From contig CALKJW010000002.1 in NCBI GenBank assembly GCA_937995595.1, positions 1 to 64,000 on the forward strand: a DNA stretch of 64,000 bases. Reading direction: 5' to 3'. This document shows, in pieces, positions 16,978-24,846 of the stretch. This stretch comes from an uncultured Phycisphaerales bacterium. GTDB taxonomy: Bacteria > Planctomycetota > Phycisphaerae > Phycisphaerales > UBA1924. A program made the position numbers and the translations under genes. Positions within the stretch are counted from its first letter, which is position 1, and the number at the start of each line of letters is the position of its first letter. The notes beneath the pieces are model-generated. The model did not search any database and was not told the DNA's origin. It worked only from the letters and a program-made list of their open reading frames with translations.

Positions 16978-18008
16978 TGGGCGCGCGGTTCCAGATCGCG
17001 ACGCCGGGCGACTTCGTGCTGTCGCGCGACGCGTGCTCGTACGGCTACTTCCTGCTCGCGCCCAACCACTGGGAACCGGGCACGCGCGAGTTCCGCACGA
17101 CCATCGACGCCGGCGAGCGCGCGTTCACCGTCGTTGTGTCGCAGGACGGGCCGGGCGGGTCCCGTGCGCGGGTCCGCGGCCGGCCGCTGACCGTTCGCGC
17201 CGACGTCGCGCCCTCGCGCGCCGAACGCGACGCCATCGCGGCACAACTGGCGCGGATGTTCCGGCTCGACGAGGACGCGGCGGAGGTCCGCGCGTTCCAC
17301 CGCACCGACCCGCGCTGGCGGCGAACCGGACGGGGGCGGCTGATGCGCTCGGCCACGCTGTTCGAGGACGTCATCAAGACCGTCACCTCGTGCAACGTCG
17401 CATGGCCGAGCACGATCATCATGAACCGGCGGCTGTGCGAGGTCGCGGGGCGCGCCAGCGCTTCGGGCCTGCACGCCTTCCCGTCCGCCGCGCGGCTCGC
17501 GAGGATGCGCGCCCGGACGCTGCGGGCCCGCTGCAACGTGGGGTACCGCGACGCGCGGATCGTCGAGCTCGCGCGGCTCTTTGCACGCGACGCCGGCCCG
17601 CGCGTGCCGCCCCGCGCCGCGGCCCGCGGCGTGTCGTGGCCCGTGCGTTCGGGCTTCTCGGCGTGGCTCGAAGACCGCCGGACCGGTGACGACGCCGTTC
17701 GCGCAGCGCTGCTCGAACTGCCCGGCATCGGCCCCTACGCCGCGGCGAACATCATGCAGTTGCTCGGCCGCTACGCGCACCTGCCGCTGGACAGCGAGAG
17801 CCTGCGGCACGCGCGGACCGTGCTGGGCTACTCGGGCCCCGACCGGGCGCTGATGGAGAAGCTGCACGCCCACTACGAGCCGTTCGGCGAGCACCGGTTC
17901 CGCTCCTACTGGTTCGAACTGTGGGCCTTCTATGAGCAGCGGCGCGGCCCGTCGTGGACGTGGGAGCGTGAGACCACGGGCAAGACTTTCACCGCGTCCA
18001 AACTCTGA
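16977..18008 (+). CDS. HhH-GPD superfamily DNA glycosylase (AlkA/OGG-like)
   Basis: A 343-residue protein. The helix-hairpin-helix motif is clear at about residues 246-260 (LLELPGIGPYAAANIMQLLG), followed by HLPLDSESLRHA with the likely catalytic Asp. The Lys found in bifunctional glycosylases such as OGG1 is replaced by Tyr, so a monofunctional AlkA-like base excision activity is expected. The N-terminal 110 residues are a beta-rich domain as in AlkA/OGG1, and FEDVIKTVTSCNVAWPSTI starts the helical core. The ATG at 16977 overlaps the stop of the preceding amidotransferase. It likely acts in base excision repair of alkylated or oxidised DNA. Confidence 0.85.
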   Translation: MGARFQIATPGDFVLSRDACSYGYFLLAPNHWEPGTREFRTTIDAGERAFTVVVSQDGPGGSRARVRGRPLTVRADVAPSRAERDAIAAQLARMFRLDEDAAEVRAFHRTDPRWRRTGRGRLMRSATLFEDVIKTVTSCNVAWPSTIIMNRRLCEVAGRASASGLHAFPSAARLARMRARTLRARCNVGYRDARIVELARLFARDAGPRVPPRAAARGVSWPVRSGFSAWLEDRRTGDDAVRAALLELPGIGPYAAANIMQLLGRYAHLPLDSESLRHARTVLGYSGPDRALMEKLHAHYEPFGEHRFRSYWFELWAFYEQRRGPSWTWERETTGKTFTASKL

Positions 18009-18052
18009 GACCGGCCGCGGCGGGCGCGGGTGCGTTGCGCCCGCGTGCCCGG

Positions 18053-18058
18053 TATCAT
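18053..18058 (+). promoter_or_regulatory. -10 element of sucC (leaderless)
   Basis: TATCAT, then 8 bases (CGGCTCCC) and ATG 18067. No Shine-Dalgarno between them. Confidence 0.55.
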
Positions 18059-18066
18059 CGGCTCCC

Positions 18067-19260
18067 ATGAAGATCCACGAATACCAGGCCCGCGAACTGC
18101 TGGCAGGCGCCGGCATCCCCGTTCCCGCCTCGATGGTGATCGAGTCGCCGCTGGTCGCCGAGGAGGCGTTTCACAAGGTGACCAAGGCCGCGGGCATGAC
18201 GTCCGACAACGCGCTGGCAGTCGTGAAGGCGCAGGTGCACGCGGGCGGGCGCGGCAAGGCGGGCTTCGTGAAGCTCGTCCGGACCGCCGCGGAGGCGGAG
18301 GCTGCGGCCAGGTTCATGCTGACCAACAGGATGGTCAGCGTGCAGACCGGCCCCGAGGGTCTGGCGGTCAAGAAGTTGCTCATGGCCGCGGGCGTGGACA
18401 TCGACAAGGAGTACTACCTCGCCGTCACGACCGACCGTGCGAGCCGCCGCAACGTGCTGATCGCCTCGCGCGAGGGCGGCGTGGAGATCGAGCAGGTGGC
18501 GCACGAGCGTCCCGAGGCGATCCTCAAGCAGTTCCTGCACCCGACGCTGGGGCTGCAGGGATTCGCCGCGCGGAAGATCGCCTACGCGCTGGGGTTTGCC
18601 GGCAAACTCGCGGGCCAGGCGGCGGACATCATGCAGAAACTCGCGAGGGCCTTTGTCGAGAAGGACTGCACGCTGGCCGAGATCAACCCGCTGGTGCTGA
18701 CCAAGGACGGAAACCTGCTGGCGATCGACGCGAAGTTCAACTTCGACGACAACGGCCTGTTCCGCCACGCCGACCTGCAGGCCTACGCCGACCCCGCCGA
18801 GGAGAACCCGGCGGAGGTCCGCGCCAGCGCGGCGGGGCTGAGTTACATCGCCCTCGACGGCAACATCGGCTGCCTGGTGAACGGCGCCGGACTGGCGATG
18901 GCGACCATGGACATCATCAAACTGCACGGCGGGCAGCCGGCCAACTTCCTCGACGTCGGCGGCTCGGCCAGCGAGCAGGCGGTGACCGAGGCGTTCAGGA
19001 TCATCCTCTCCGACGCCGCGGTCAAGGGCGTGCTGGTCAACATCTTCGGCGGCATCATGCGGTGCGACGTCATCGCGCAGGGCATCGTGAACGCGGCCAA
19101 GGAGGTCGGCTTCAAGGTGCCGCTGGTCGTGCGGCTGGAGGGCACGAACGTCGAGGCCGGCAGGAGGTTGCTCGACGCGGCCCGCAAGGACATCCCGACC
19201 ATGCAGACCGCGACCGACCTGACCGACGCGGCGAAGAAGGTGTGCGCGGCGGTGGGCTGA
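18067..19260 (+). CDS. sucC: Succinyl-CoA synthetase, beta subunit (ADP-forming)
   Basis: A 397-residue subunit of the citric-acid-cycle enzyme that converts succinyl-CoA and ADP/GDP to succinate, CoA and ATP/GTP. The ATP-grasp start [20 protein letters not shown] is typical. [17 protein letters not shown] is the nucleotide loop, [15 protein letters not shown] the metal site, and [18 protein letters not shown] with [16 protein letters not shown] the C-terminal CoA-ligase part. Length fits the family. The alpha subunit (sucD) is not adjacent, which is unusual since sucC and sucD normally form a pair. A GC-rich hairpin after the stop (about 19261-19286) may end the transcript. Confidence 0.97.
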   Translation: MKIHEYQARELLAGAGIPVPASMVIESPLVAEEAFHKVTKAAGMTSDNALAVVKAQVHAGGRGKAGFVKLVRTAAEAEAAARFMLTNRMVSVQTGPEGLAVKKLLMAAGVDIDKEYYLAVTTDRASRRNVLIASREGGVEIEQVAHERPEAILKQFLHPTLGLQGFAARKIAYALGFAGKLAGQAADIMQKLARAFVEKDCTLAEINPLVLTKDGNLLAIDAKFNFDDNGLFRHADLQAYADPAEENPAEVRASAAGLSYIALDGNIGCLVNGAGLAMATMDIIKLHGGQPANFLDVGGSASEQAVTEAFRIILSDAAVKGVLVNIFGGIMRCDVIAQGIVNAAKEVGFKVPLVVRLEGTNVEAGRRLLDAARKDIPTMQTATDLTDAAKKVCAAVG

Positions 19261-19288
19261 GCCGGGCGCAGCGGCCGCGGCCCGGCGT

Positions 19289-19294
19289 TACAAT
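19289..19294 (+). promoter_or_regulatory. -10 element of the MNT/HepT pair (leaderless GTG)
   Basis: TACAAT ends 6 bases before the GTG at 19301. A stem (GCCGGGC with GCCCGGC, 19261-19286) just upstream may insulate it from sucC. Confidence 0.5.
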
Positions 19295-19300
19295 CCCGGC

Positions 19301-19605
19301 GTGGACCGCGAGAAGGTCATCCAGATCCTGCGTGACGCGATGCCCGAACTTCGCCGCAAGTTCCGCGTGGCGGAAGTCTCTCGCTGTTCGGCTCGTTTGC
19401 CCGCGGCGACAACCGCCCCGACAGCGACGTGGACGTGCTGGTGCGCTTCGAGCCGGGCGCGACGGTGACGCTGTTCACGCTCGGCGGGCTGCTCAACGAC
19501 CTCGAGGAGTTGCTGGGGCCGAAGGTGGACGTTGTCGAGGACAGCCCGCGCATGCGAGCCGACTTCCGCGAAGAGGTGGAGCGAGACATCCGACGTGTCG
19601 CCTGA
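19301..19605 (+). pseudogene. mntA: MNT-type nucleotidyltransferase antitoxin gene with a one-base frameshift
   Basis: The frame from GTG 19301 encodes [20 protein letters not shown] then FRVAE, the usual N-terminus of minimal nucleotidyltransferases, but then reads into nonsense. From about 19375 the -1 frame continues with SLSLFGSFARGDNRPDSDVD, containing the GSx(9)DxD catalytic motif, and runs to TGA 19603-19605. The two parts join without loss if one A is restored in GGAAGT. In MNT/HepT modules this protein adds AMP to a Tyr of the HEPN toxin and silences it. The downstream HepT gene is intact. A sequencing error, a true mutation or recoding could explain the break; no canonical slippery heptamer is visible. 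Confidence 0.78.
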
Positions 19606-19957
19606 ACACAAGGCCATGGCGTGGCGGAAGGTGATCAGGCTATTGATCGAGGACATCGATCGCATCGAGCGGTTTCTCGAGGGCCTCGATCAGGACCGGT
19701 TCATCAACGACGAACGCACGGTCATTGCCGTGTGCTACGCGTTTGTGCGAATCGGACAAGGCGTGATGCAGTTGCCGGAGAGCATCCGCGCCGCACGCCC
19801 CACTGTTCCGTGGAAAGAGGTCCGCCACTTCAGGAACTTCATGGTCCATGTGTACATGGCGGTTGATCCTCTGGGCCTGTACGAAACCGCCCGCAAGGAC
19901 CTGCCCGGGTTGAGGCGGGTGCTGCAGTCGGTTCTTGATTCCACTGCGGCGACGTGA
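19595..19957 (+). CDS. hepT: HepT-like HEPN-domain toxin (DUF86 family)
   Basis: A 120-residue all-helical protein. The RX4HXY motif of HepT toxins is present: RNFMVHVY at about residue 80, giving the RNase Arg and His and the Tyr that the partner MNT protein would AMPylate. It is preceded by VPWKEVRHF, a typical lead-in, and IEDIDRIERFLEG near the N-terminus fits the DUF86 helix. The GTG at 19595 overlaps the antitoxin gene by 11 bases; an alternative ATG lies at 19616 with AAGG just before it. HepT proteins cleave RNA, often tRNA, when not modified. With the antitoxin gene frameshifted, whether this toxin is live is an open question. Confidence 0.85.
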   Translation: MSPEHKAMAWRKVIRLLIEDIDRIERFLEGLDQDRFINDERTVIAVCYAFVRIGQGVMQLPESIRAARPTVPWKEVRHFRNFMVHVYMAVDPLGLYETARKDLPGLRRVLQSVLDSTAAT

Positions 19958-20016
19958 CACGGGCGTTCTGCAGTTCTGGTAGTCTCCAAGTACCGCACCC
20001 CCACCGGAGCCACGCA

Positions 20017-20190
20017 ATGGCCGACCTCACCGAACAGAAACTCCTGCTGGTCATCATCGCCATCCTCCTGCCCCCGCTGGCCGTCGGCCTCAAGGAGGGC
20101 ATCGGCCTGCACCTGATCCTGAACATCGTGCTGTGCCTGCTGTTCTATGTCCCGGGCCTGCTGCACGCGCTGTACATCGTGCTGCGATAG
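20017..20190 (+). CDS. YqaE/Pmp3-family small membrane protein
   Basis: A 57-residue proteolipid. Two hydrophobic helices (LLLVIIAILLPPLAVGL and LILNIVLCLLFYVPGLLHAL) around a short polar turn (KEGIG) match the YqaE/Pmp3 family almost residue for residue, including ILLPPLAV and the YxPGxxHALYI end. The family sits in the cytoplasmic membrane and has been linked to membrane potential and salt or stress tolerance in yeast and plants; its bacterial role is not fixed. The ATG at 20017 has GGAG 9 bases upstream. It lies alone between the HepT gene and the secreted paralogs. Confidence 0.93.
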   Translation: MADLTEQKLLLVIIAILLPPLAVGLKEGIGLHLILNIVLCLLFYVPGLLHALYIVLR

Positions 20191-20428
20191 GCCACCGGCG
20201 GCTCCCGACGGTTTGACGCCGAGGCCTGACCACGGCCGCCCCTGCGTTCGAGCGCCCGCATTGTGCGTACGCGCGCGGCCGAGACGCCGGCCCGGGCACG
20301 CGGTGCTGCGCCGCTTCTCCGCAAGTCCTGTTCCGGCCGCGGCAGGATCGGCTTCAAGGCCTCGTATCCTCAATCGGGGAACGCCGCGCCGGCCATGCAC
20401 GCCGCGGGCTTTGCGGAAAGGACTCACC

Positions 20429-21457
20429 ATGTCACGAATCCTCGCGGTGTTCGCGACCCTGATGGTCGTGTTTGCCTGCACGTGGGCACCCGCGGTCGCC
20501 GCGCCCGCGGCGGTCGAATCGCTGCACGAGCCCGAGCAGGTGGACCTCCGCCCGCGCTTGGTCGCCGGCCAGCAGACCCGCTACACGCTGGAGACCGTCA
20601 GCCGCTCCACGCTGACGTGCGACCAGGTGCCGGAGATGAACGGCAGGCAGTCGATGTCGCAGGCGCTGGGCCTGACGCTGCGCGTGCTCGAGACCACCAG
20701 CGACGGGGCAACGCTCGAACTCGTGTACGACACCGTGCGGATCAGGTTCGAGTCCGACGACGGTTCGGCCGAGTTCGACAGCGCGGCCCCGGCCCGGCCG
20801 ACGGGCAACCGCCCGCCGTCCGGCGCCTCGCCGCAGGCCGACCCGGAACTCAGCCGTGCGCTCGAAGCGATGGTCCGCGGCATGGTCGGCGCGAAACTCA
20901 AGATCCAGACCGACACGGGCGGCAACGTCGTGTCGGTTACAGGCGATGGGGGTATTTCCGGCGCAGCGCGGTCGTTCATCCAGAGCGTGGGGCAGGGCCT
21001 GCCGGGCATGCCCTCTTCGATCCACAGCGGCGCCGACACGGCCAAGTGGCTCATCGGGGGGACACGCGGCACGGGGTTTGCACGCGTCGGCGAGACGTGG
21101 ACCAACGAGGACACGCTCGGCGGCACGCCGCTGGGCGACTTCAGGATGACCACGCGGCACACGCTCCGCTCGCACTCGGGCGGCACAGCCAAGGTCGCGT
21201 TCTCGGGCAGGGCCGAGGCGGCCTCGGCCGCGAGTGCGCCCAGCCTGCTGGGGTTCCAACTCAGGGGCTGCACGCACGAAGGGTCGTACGAGTGGGACAC
21301 GGCCCGCGGGATGCTGTCGAGCATGGAGACCGACATGCGCGTGTCGCTCGAGGGCACGATGACCGGCGTCGCGCTCAGGCACGAATCCGTCAACACCGTG
21401 AAGGTCCGCCGCGTCGATGAACGCCGCTCGGTGCAGCCGCCCCGGCCGCGGCCGTAG
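20429..21457 (+). CDS. Secreted DUF6263-like protein, first of three tandem paralogs
   Basis: A 342-residue protein with a signal peptide (ILAVFATLMVVFACTWAPAVAAPA). The mature part resembles the DUF6263-type fold: VDLRPRLVAGQQTRYTLE at the start, then paired strands scoring error-like terms (LTLRVLETTSDGATLELVYD), a GETWTNED turn in the middle and YEWDTARGMLSSMETDMRV near the end. The two following genes repeat these landmarks in the same order. A Pro/Ala-rich insertion (about 118-140) is specific to this copy. AAAGGA precedes ATG 20429 by 6 bases. The three genes are probably one transcript. Function unknown; export is expected. Confidence 0.75.
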   Translation: MSRILAVFATLMVVFACTWAPAVAAPAAVESLHEPEQVDLRPRLVAGQQTRYTLETVSRSTLTCDQVPEMNGRQSMSQALGLTLRVLETTSDGATLELVYDTVRIRFESDDGSAEFDSAAPARPTGNRPPSGASPQADPELSRALEAMVRGMVGAKLKIQTDTGGNVVSVTGDGGISGAARSFIQSVGQGLPGMPSSIHSGADTAKWLIGGTRGTGFARVGETWTNEDTLGGTPLGDFRMTTRHTLRSHSGGTAKVAFSGRAEAASAASAPSLLGFQLRGCTHEGSYEWDTARGMLSSMETDMRVSLEGTMTGVALRHESVNTVKVRRVDERRSVQPPRPRP

Positions 21458-21592
21458 GGCCGCGCGGGCGCGTTATCGGAACCGCTTCTGCCATTGCCGG
21501 CCCGGAAATGGCCCCGGGCAAACAACCGCGGCACATCGGATCGATATCACTCCGCGATGCGCCGGCAGACCGGCGGCGCTGGAGGTGTTCGC

Positions 21593-22510
21593 ATGTTCAA
21601 TGCACGGCGACTGCTGGTTGCGCTGGCGGCGTTGGCGTTCTCCGGCGCGGCCAGCGCGCAGAAGGCTCCCGAGAGCGTCGATCTCTCGCCCGGGTGGGAG
21701 AAGGACGCCGAGGCGCGGTACCACTACCGCGCCCATTCGACGCGCACCGACCGCGTCCCGGCGATGAAAGCCGAGCAGCAGCAGAAGACGCGACAGGAGA
21801 TGCGCATCCGGCGCAAGGTCCTGTCCACGGGGCCCGAGGGCACCGACCTGGAACTGGTCTTTGAGCGCATCGTCGTCGTGGCGATGTCGGGCAAGATGTT
21901 CATCCGCTGCGACTCCAACGAACCCGTCGATCCGGAGCGGGCCAACAGCCTCGACCCGGTCGTGCGCCCGGCGGTCAACAAGCCCGTGCGCGTCCGCCTC
22001 GGGCCCGACCACCGCGTGCTGGCGATCGAAAACCTGCCGACCGGCGTCGACGCCGACGGCAACCCCACGCGACTGGTCGTCGATGAGGAACTGGTGCGCA
22101 ACTCGCTCGCGGCGATGTACAGCCTCGAGAAGACTCCCCCCGCCGCGCGCGTCGGCGAGCGGTGGACAATCAACGAATCGCTGCCCGCAAGCGACGCCGC
22201 GGAACTGCACATCGTGCACACACGCCGGCTGACCGGCGCGAACGAGTCCACGGCGACCGTCGAGTCCACGGCCATCGCCGACGTGCGACCCGTGGGGAAC
22301 TCGGGCGCGCGCCCCCCGCTGCTGGTTGACTTCTCCTGCGTGAGCAGGCACGAGTGGGACACGGGCGCGGGCCGGTTGCGCTGGATGACGCTCGAACAGA
22401 AGATCGAAACCCACGGCGTTGTCCGCCAGATGCGGTCGGAGCACACCAGCGAGGTGCTGATCACCCTCGCGCTCGACGGCGTCGAGATTCCGCCCAAGCC
22501 CACTCCCTAG
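21593..22510 (+). CDS. Secreted DUF6263-like protein, second paralog
   Basis: A 305-residue protein, ATG 21593 with GGAGGT 6 bases upstream. Signal peptide LLVALAALAFSGAASAQ ends at about residue 23. Shared landmarks with its neighbours are VDLSPGWEKDAEARYHYRAH after the signal, a variant GERWTINESLP turn and HEWDTGAGRLRWMTLEQKIE near the end. It differs from the first copy by lacking the Pro/Ala insertion and by a charged QQQKTRQEM stretch at about 60. The gap to the upstream gene is 135 bases. No enzyme motif is seen; a structural or sensory envelope role is a guess only. Confidence 0.75.
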   Translation: MFNARRLLVALAALAFSGAASAQKAPESVDLSPGWEKDAEARYHYRAHSTRTDRVPAMKAEQQQKTRQEMRIRRKVLSTGPEGTDLELVFERIVVVAMSGKMFIRCDSNEPVDPERANSLDPVVRPAVNKPVRVRLGPDHRVLAIENLPTGVDADGNPTRLVVDEELVRNSLAAMYSLEKTPPAARVGERWTINESLPASDAAELHIVHTRRLTGANESTATVESTAIADVRPVGNSGARPPLLVDFSCVSRHEWDTGAGRLRWMTLEQKIETHGVVRQMRSEHTSEVLITLALDGVEIPPKPTP

Positions 22511-22627
22511 AATCGGCGGACAGGCAACCCGCATTTCGCACACGCCGCGGTGCCGCGGCGGTAGAACTCCCGCGGCCGGCGAGTTCCGCCGATCTTGAAA
22601 CCGGGAACCGAATACACGGAGCAACGC

Positions 22628-23578
22628 ATGAGATCTCGCGCACTGGCCGTTCTGGCGACGCTGACGACCGCGACACACATTCTGGCGGCGGGCACGGCCG
22701 CGAACGGAGCCGCGATGGACGAACCCGTCTCGCTCAAGCCGAACCTGACGCCGGGCTACGAGGCGCGCGTGGTCATGGAGATGACGCGCAAGACCACCGA
22801 GCGCCTGGGCATGAACCCCGGCGGCGGCGCGCCGCCCGAGCGCACGCTGTCGGGCACGCAGACCGTCGGCTTCCTGATGAAGGTCGTGCGCAGCGACGAC
22901 GCCGGCGCCGTGGTGACGATGCGGATCGACGACATCGAGACGACCGCGACCACGCCGCGCGGCGAGTTCCGCTGGAAGAGCACCGACCCGCGCACGCCCG
23001 GCGACAACAGCAACCTCGCGCTGACCTCGTCGCGCCCGATGCTCGGCGCGACGATCACCTTCACGCTCGACAAGGACGGGAACGTGGTCAGCGCGGACAA
23101 CGGCGGCGTGAACATGCCGACCGGCGACCTGTCGGACTACGCGCGGCTGGTCGTGGGCAACGAAGAGGCTCGGGCGCGGTGGAGCCCGGTCTTCGCGCCG
23201 CGCAAGCGCGACTACAGCGTCAAGGTCGGCGAGGAGTGGAGCCTGGTCGAGGCGATGAAGAACCCGCCCATCGGGCAGTTCAACACGAACATGACCCTCA
23301 AGGTCGCCACGGCGTCGAAGAACACCGCGCGGGTCGAGGTGAACGGCAACTACACGCTCGTGGCCTTCCCGGAGGGCTCGACGCTGCTGTTCGAGGTCAA
23401 GGGGTCCAAGGTCGCGGGGCAGATCGAGTGGGACCGCACCGTCGGGCTCTTCAAGAGCGCGGAGTTTGACCTGGAGATCGAACTGCACGGGGCGGCCCAG
23501 GGGCTGCCGATCCAGCGCAGGACCGAGACGAAGATCAAGATCCGCCGCGAACCCGCGCCGACGCCCAAGGGCGAGTGA
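22628..23578 (+). CDS. Secreted DUF6263-like protein, third paralog
   Basis: A 316-residue protein, ATG 22628 with GGAG 5 bases upstream and a signal peptide (ALAVLATLTTATHILAAGTA). The paralog pattern recurs: VSLKPNLTPGYEARVVMEMT after the signal, VGEEWSLVEAMKNP in the middle and IEWDRTVGLFKSAEFDLEIE near the end. This copy has the clearest strand pattern (GATITFTLDKDGNVVSADNG), the line that DUF6263 members share. It ends 21 bases before the stop of the convergent threonine aldolase gene, so it closes the cluster. Function unknown. Confidence 0.75.
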   Translation: MRSRALAVLATLTTATHILAAGTAANGAAMDEPVSLKPNLTPGYEARVVMEMTRKTTERLGMNPGGGAPPERTLSGTQTVGFLMKVVRSDDAGAVVTMRIDDIETTATTPRGEFRWKSTDPRTPGDNSNLALTSSRPMLGATITFTLDKDGNVVSADNGGVNMPTGDLSDYARLVVGNEEARARWSPVFAPRKRDYSVKVGEEWSLVEAMKNPPIGQFNTNMTLKVATASKNTARVEVNGNYTLVAFPEGSTLLFEVKGSKVAGQIEWDRTVGLFKSAEFDLEIELHGAAQGLPIQRRTETKIKIRREPAPTPKGE

Positions 23579-23599
23579 TCGCGCGGCGCGGCCGATCAA

Positions 23600-24655
23600 T
23601 CAGGCGGCGACCAGCGGCGCTGCGCCGACCGCGCGGGCCACTGTGGCGACGGCCTGGTCGATCATCGCCGCGCCGACGTCGAGGTGGCAGACAAAGCGGA
23701 CGCGCTGCGCGCCCGTGGGCAGGGCGAGCACGCCCGACGCCTTGAGTTTCTGGCAAAGGTCCGCCGCCGAGCCCAGACGCGGGTCGATGTCGACAAAGCA
23801 CATGTTCGTCTCGACGGGCAGCGGGATCGACAGGCCCGGCAGGTTGCCCAGCGCGTCGGCCAGGCGTCGCGCGCTGGCGTGATCCTCAACCAACCGCTCG
23901 CGGTGATGGTCCAGCGCGTGCAGCGCGGCCGCGGCGAGCACGCCCGACTGCCGCATCGTGCCGCCGAACATCTTGCGGAACCGGGCGACTCGGGCGATGG
24001 TGGCGCGGTCGCCCGCGACGGCCGACCCCGCCGGCGCGCCCAGGCCCTTGGAGAAGCAGCACGACACCGTGTCGGCGTGGCGCGCGTAGTCGGCCGGCGC
24101 GTGCCCGGTCGCCGCGCACGCGTTCCAGATGCGCGCCCCGTCGAGATGGACGCGGAGTCCGCGCTGCCGCGCTGTGCGCGCGACGCGCTCGAAGCGTTCG
24201 AGCGGCCAGACCGCGCCGCCGCCTCGGTTGTGCGTGTTCTCGATGACCAGAAGGGACGAGTGCGGGCTGTGCACGTTGTTCGGACGGACCGCGTCCTCGA
24301 CGTCGCGCGATTCGAACAGCCCCGCGTGCCCGCGCAGCGGGCGGATCATCACGCCCGAGAGCGCGGCGGGCGAGCCGGTCTCGTAGTGGATGATGTGGCT
24401 GTCCTCGTGGGCGATCAGTTCGTCGCCGGGCTCGGTCTGGGCACGGATGGCCGTCTGGTTGGCCATGGTGCCCGTGGGCACGAAGCACGCGGCCTCCTTG
24501 CCCATGATCTGCGCCACGCGCTCCTGCAGCGCGATCACCGTCGGGTCGTCGCCCAGCACGTCGTCGCCCACGACCGCCTCGGCCATCGCGCGGCGCATGG
24601 CGGGCGTGGGCCGCGTCACGGTGTCGCTGCGCAAGTCGATGATCGCTGCGGACAT
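23600..24655 (-). CDS. ltaE: Low-specificity L-threonine aldolase
   Basis: A 351-residue PLP enzyme that cleaves L-threonine or L-allo-threonine to glycine and acetaldehyde. [19 protein letters not shown] is the family N-terminus; [20 protein letters not shown] and [13 protein letters not shown] follow. [13 protein letters not shown] carries the PLP-binding Asp, and [14 protein letters not shown] the Schiff-base Lys (about residue 201). Length is usual. ATG 24655 has GGGAG about 5 bases upstream. A long in-frame extension to 24808 has no family support. It is convergent with the DUF6263-like cluster and divergent from the CHAD-Ppx gene. Confidence 0.95.
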   Translation of the reverse strand: MSAAIIDLRSDTVTRPTPAMRRAMAEAVVGDDVLGDDPTVIALQERVAQIMGKEAACFVPTGTMANQTAIRAQTEPGDELIAHEDSHIIHYETGSPAALSGVMIRPLRGHAGLFESRDVEDAVRPNNVHSPHSSLLVIENTHNRGGGAVWPLERFERVARTARQRGLRVHLDGARIWNACAATGHAPADYARHADTVSCCFSKGLGAPAGSAVAGDRATIARVARFRKMFGGTMRQSGVLAAAALHALDHHRERLVEDHASARRLADALGNLPGLSIPLPVETNMCFVDIDPRLGSAADLCQKLKASGVLALPTGAQRVRFVCHLDVGAAMIDQAVATVARAVGAAPLVAA

Positions 24656-24798
24656 AGAGACTCCCTCGGAAAGCCGGGCGGGCGGCGCATCGGTCTCGGT
24701 GCCGCGTTTGGCGCTGGCGCGGGAGTCTATGGCGACCCGGCGACAAGTGTGAAGAATGCGGCCCGCGCCGGGATGGCGCGCGGCGCACCGGGCGGGGG

Positions 24799-24808
24799 CC
24801 GATACCAT
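24799..24808 (+). promoter_or_regulatory. Candidate promoter with CCGATA/TACCAT
   Basis: CCGATACCAT lies 38 bases before ATG 24847. It combines the recurrent CCGATA motif with a TAnnnT -10; a Shine-Dalgarno-like GGAACGGAG follows in the leader. Confidence 0.45.
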
Positions 24809-24846
24809 GCAGCACCGCCCCTCACCCGGAACGGAGCAACCAACGC

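Noticed and set aside
16977-18008. Loss of the catalytic Lys in the HhH-GPD protein as a sign of inactivity
   Set aside because: AlkA-type monofunctional glycosylases also lack this Lys; the conserved Asp is present.
19370-19381. Programmed -1 frameshift in the MNT gene
   Set aside because: The local sequence (GCGGAAGTC) is not an X-XXY-YYZ slippery site and I see no strong pseudoknot; a plain base loss is simpler.
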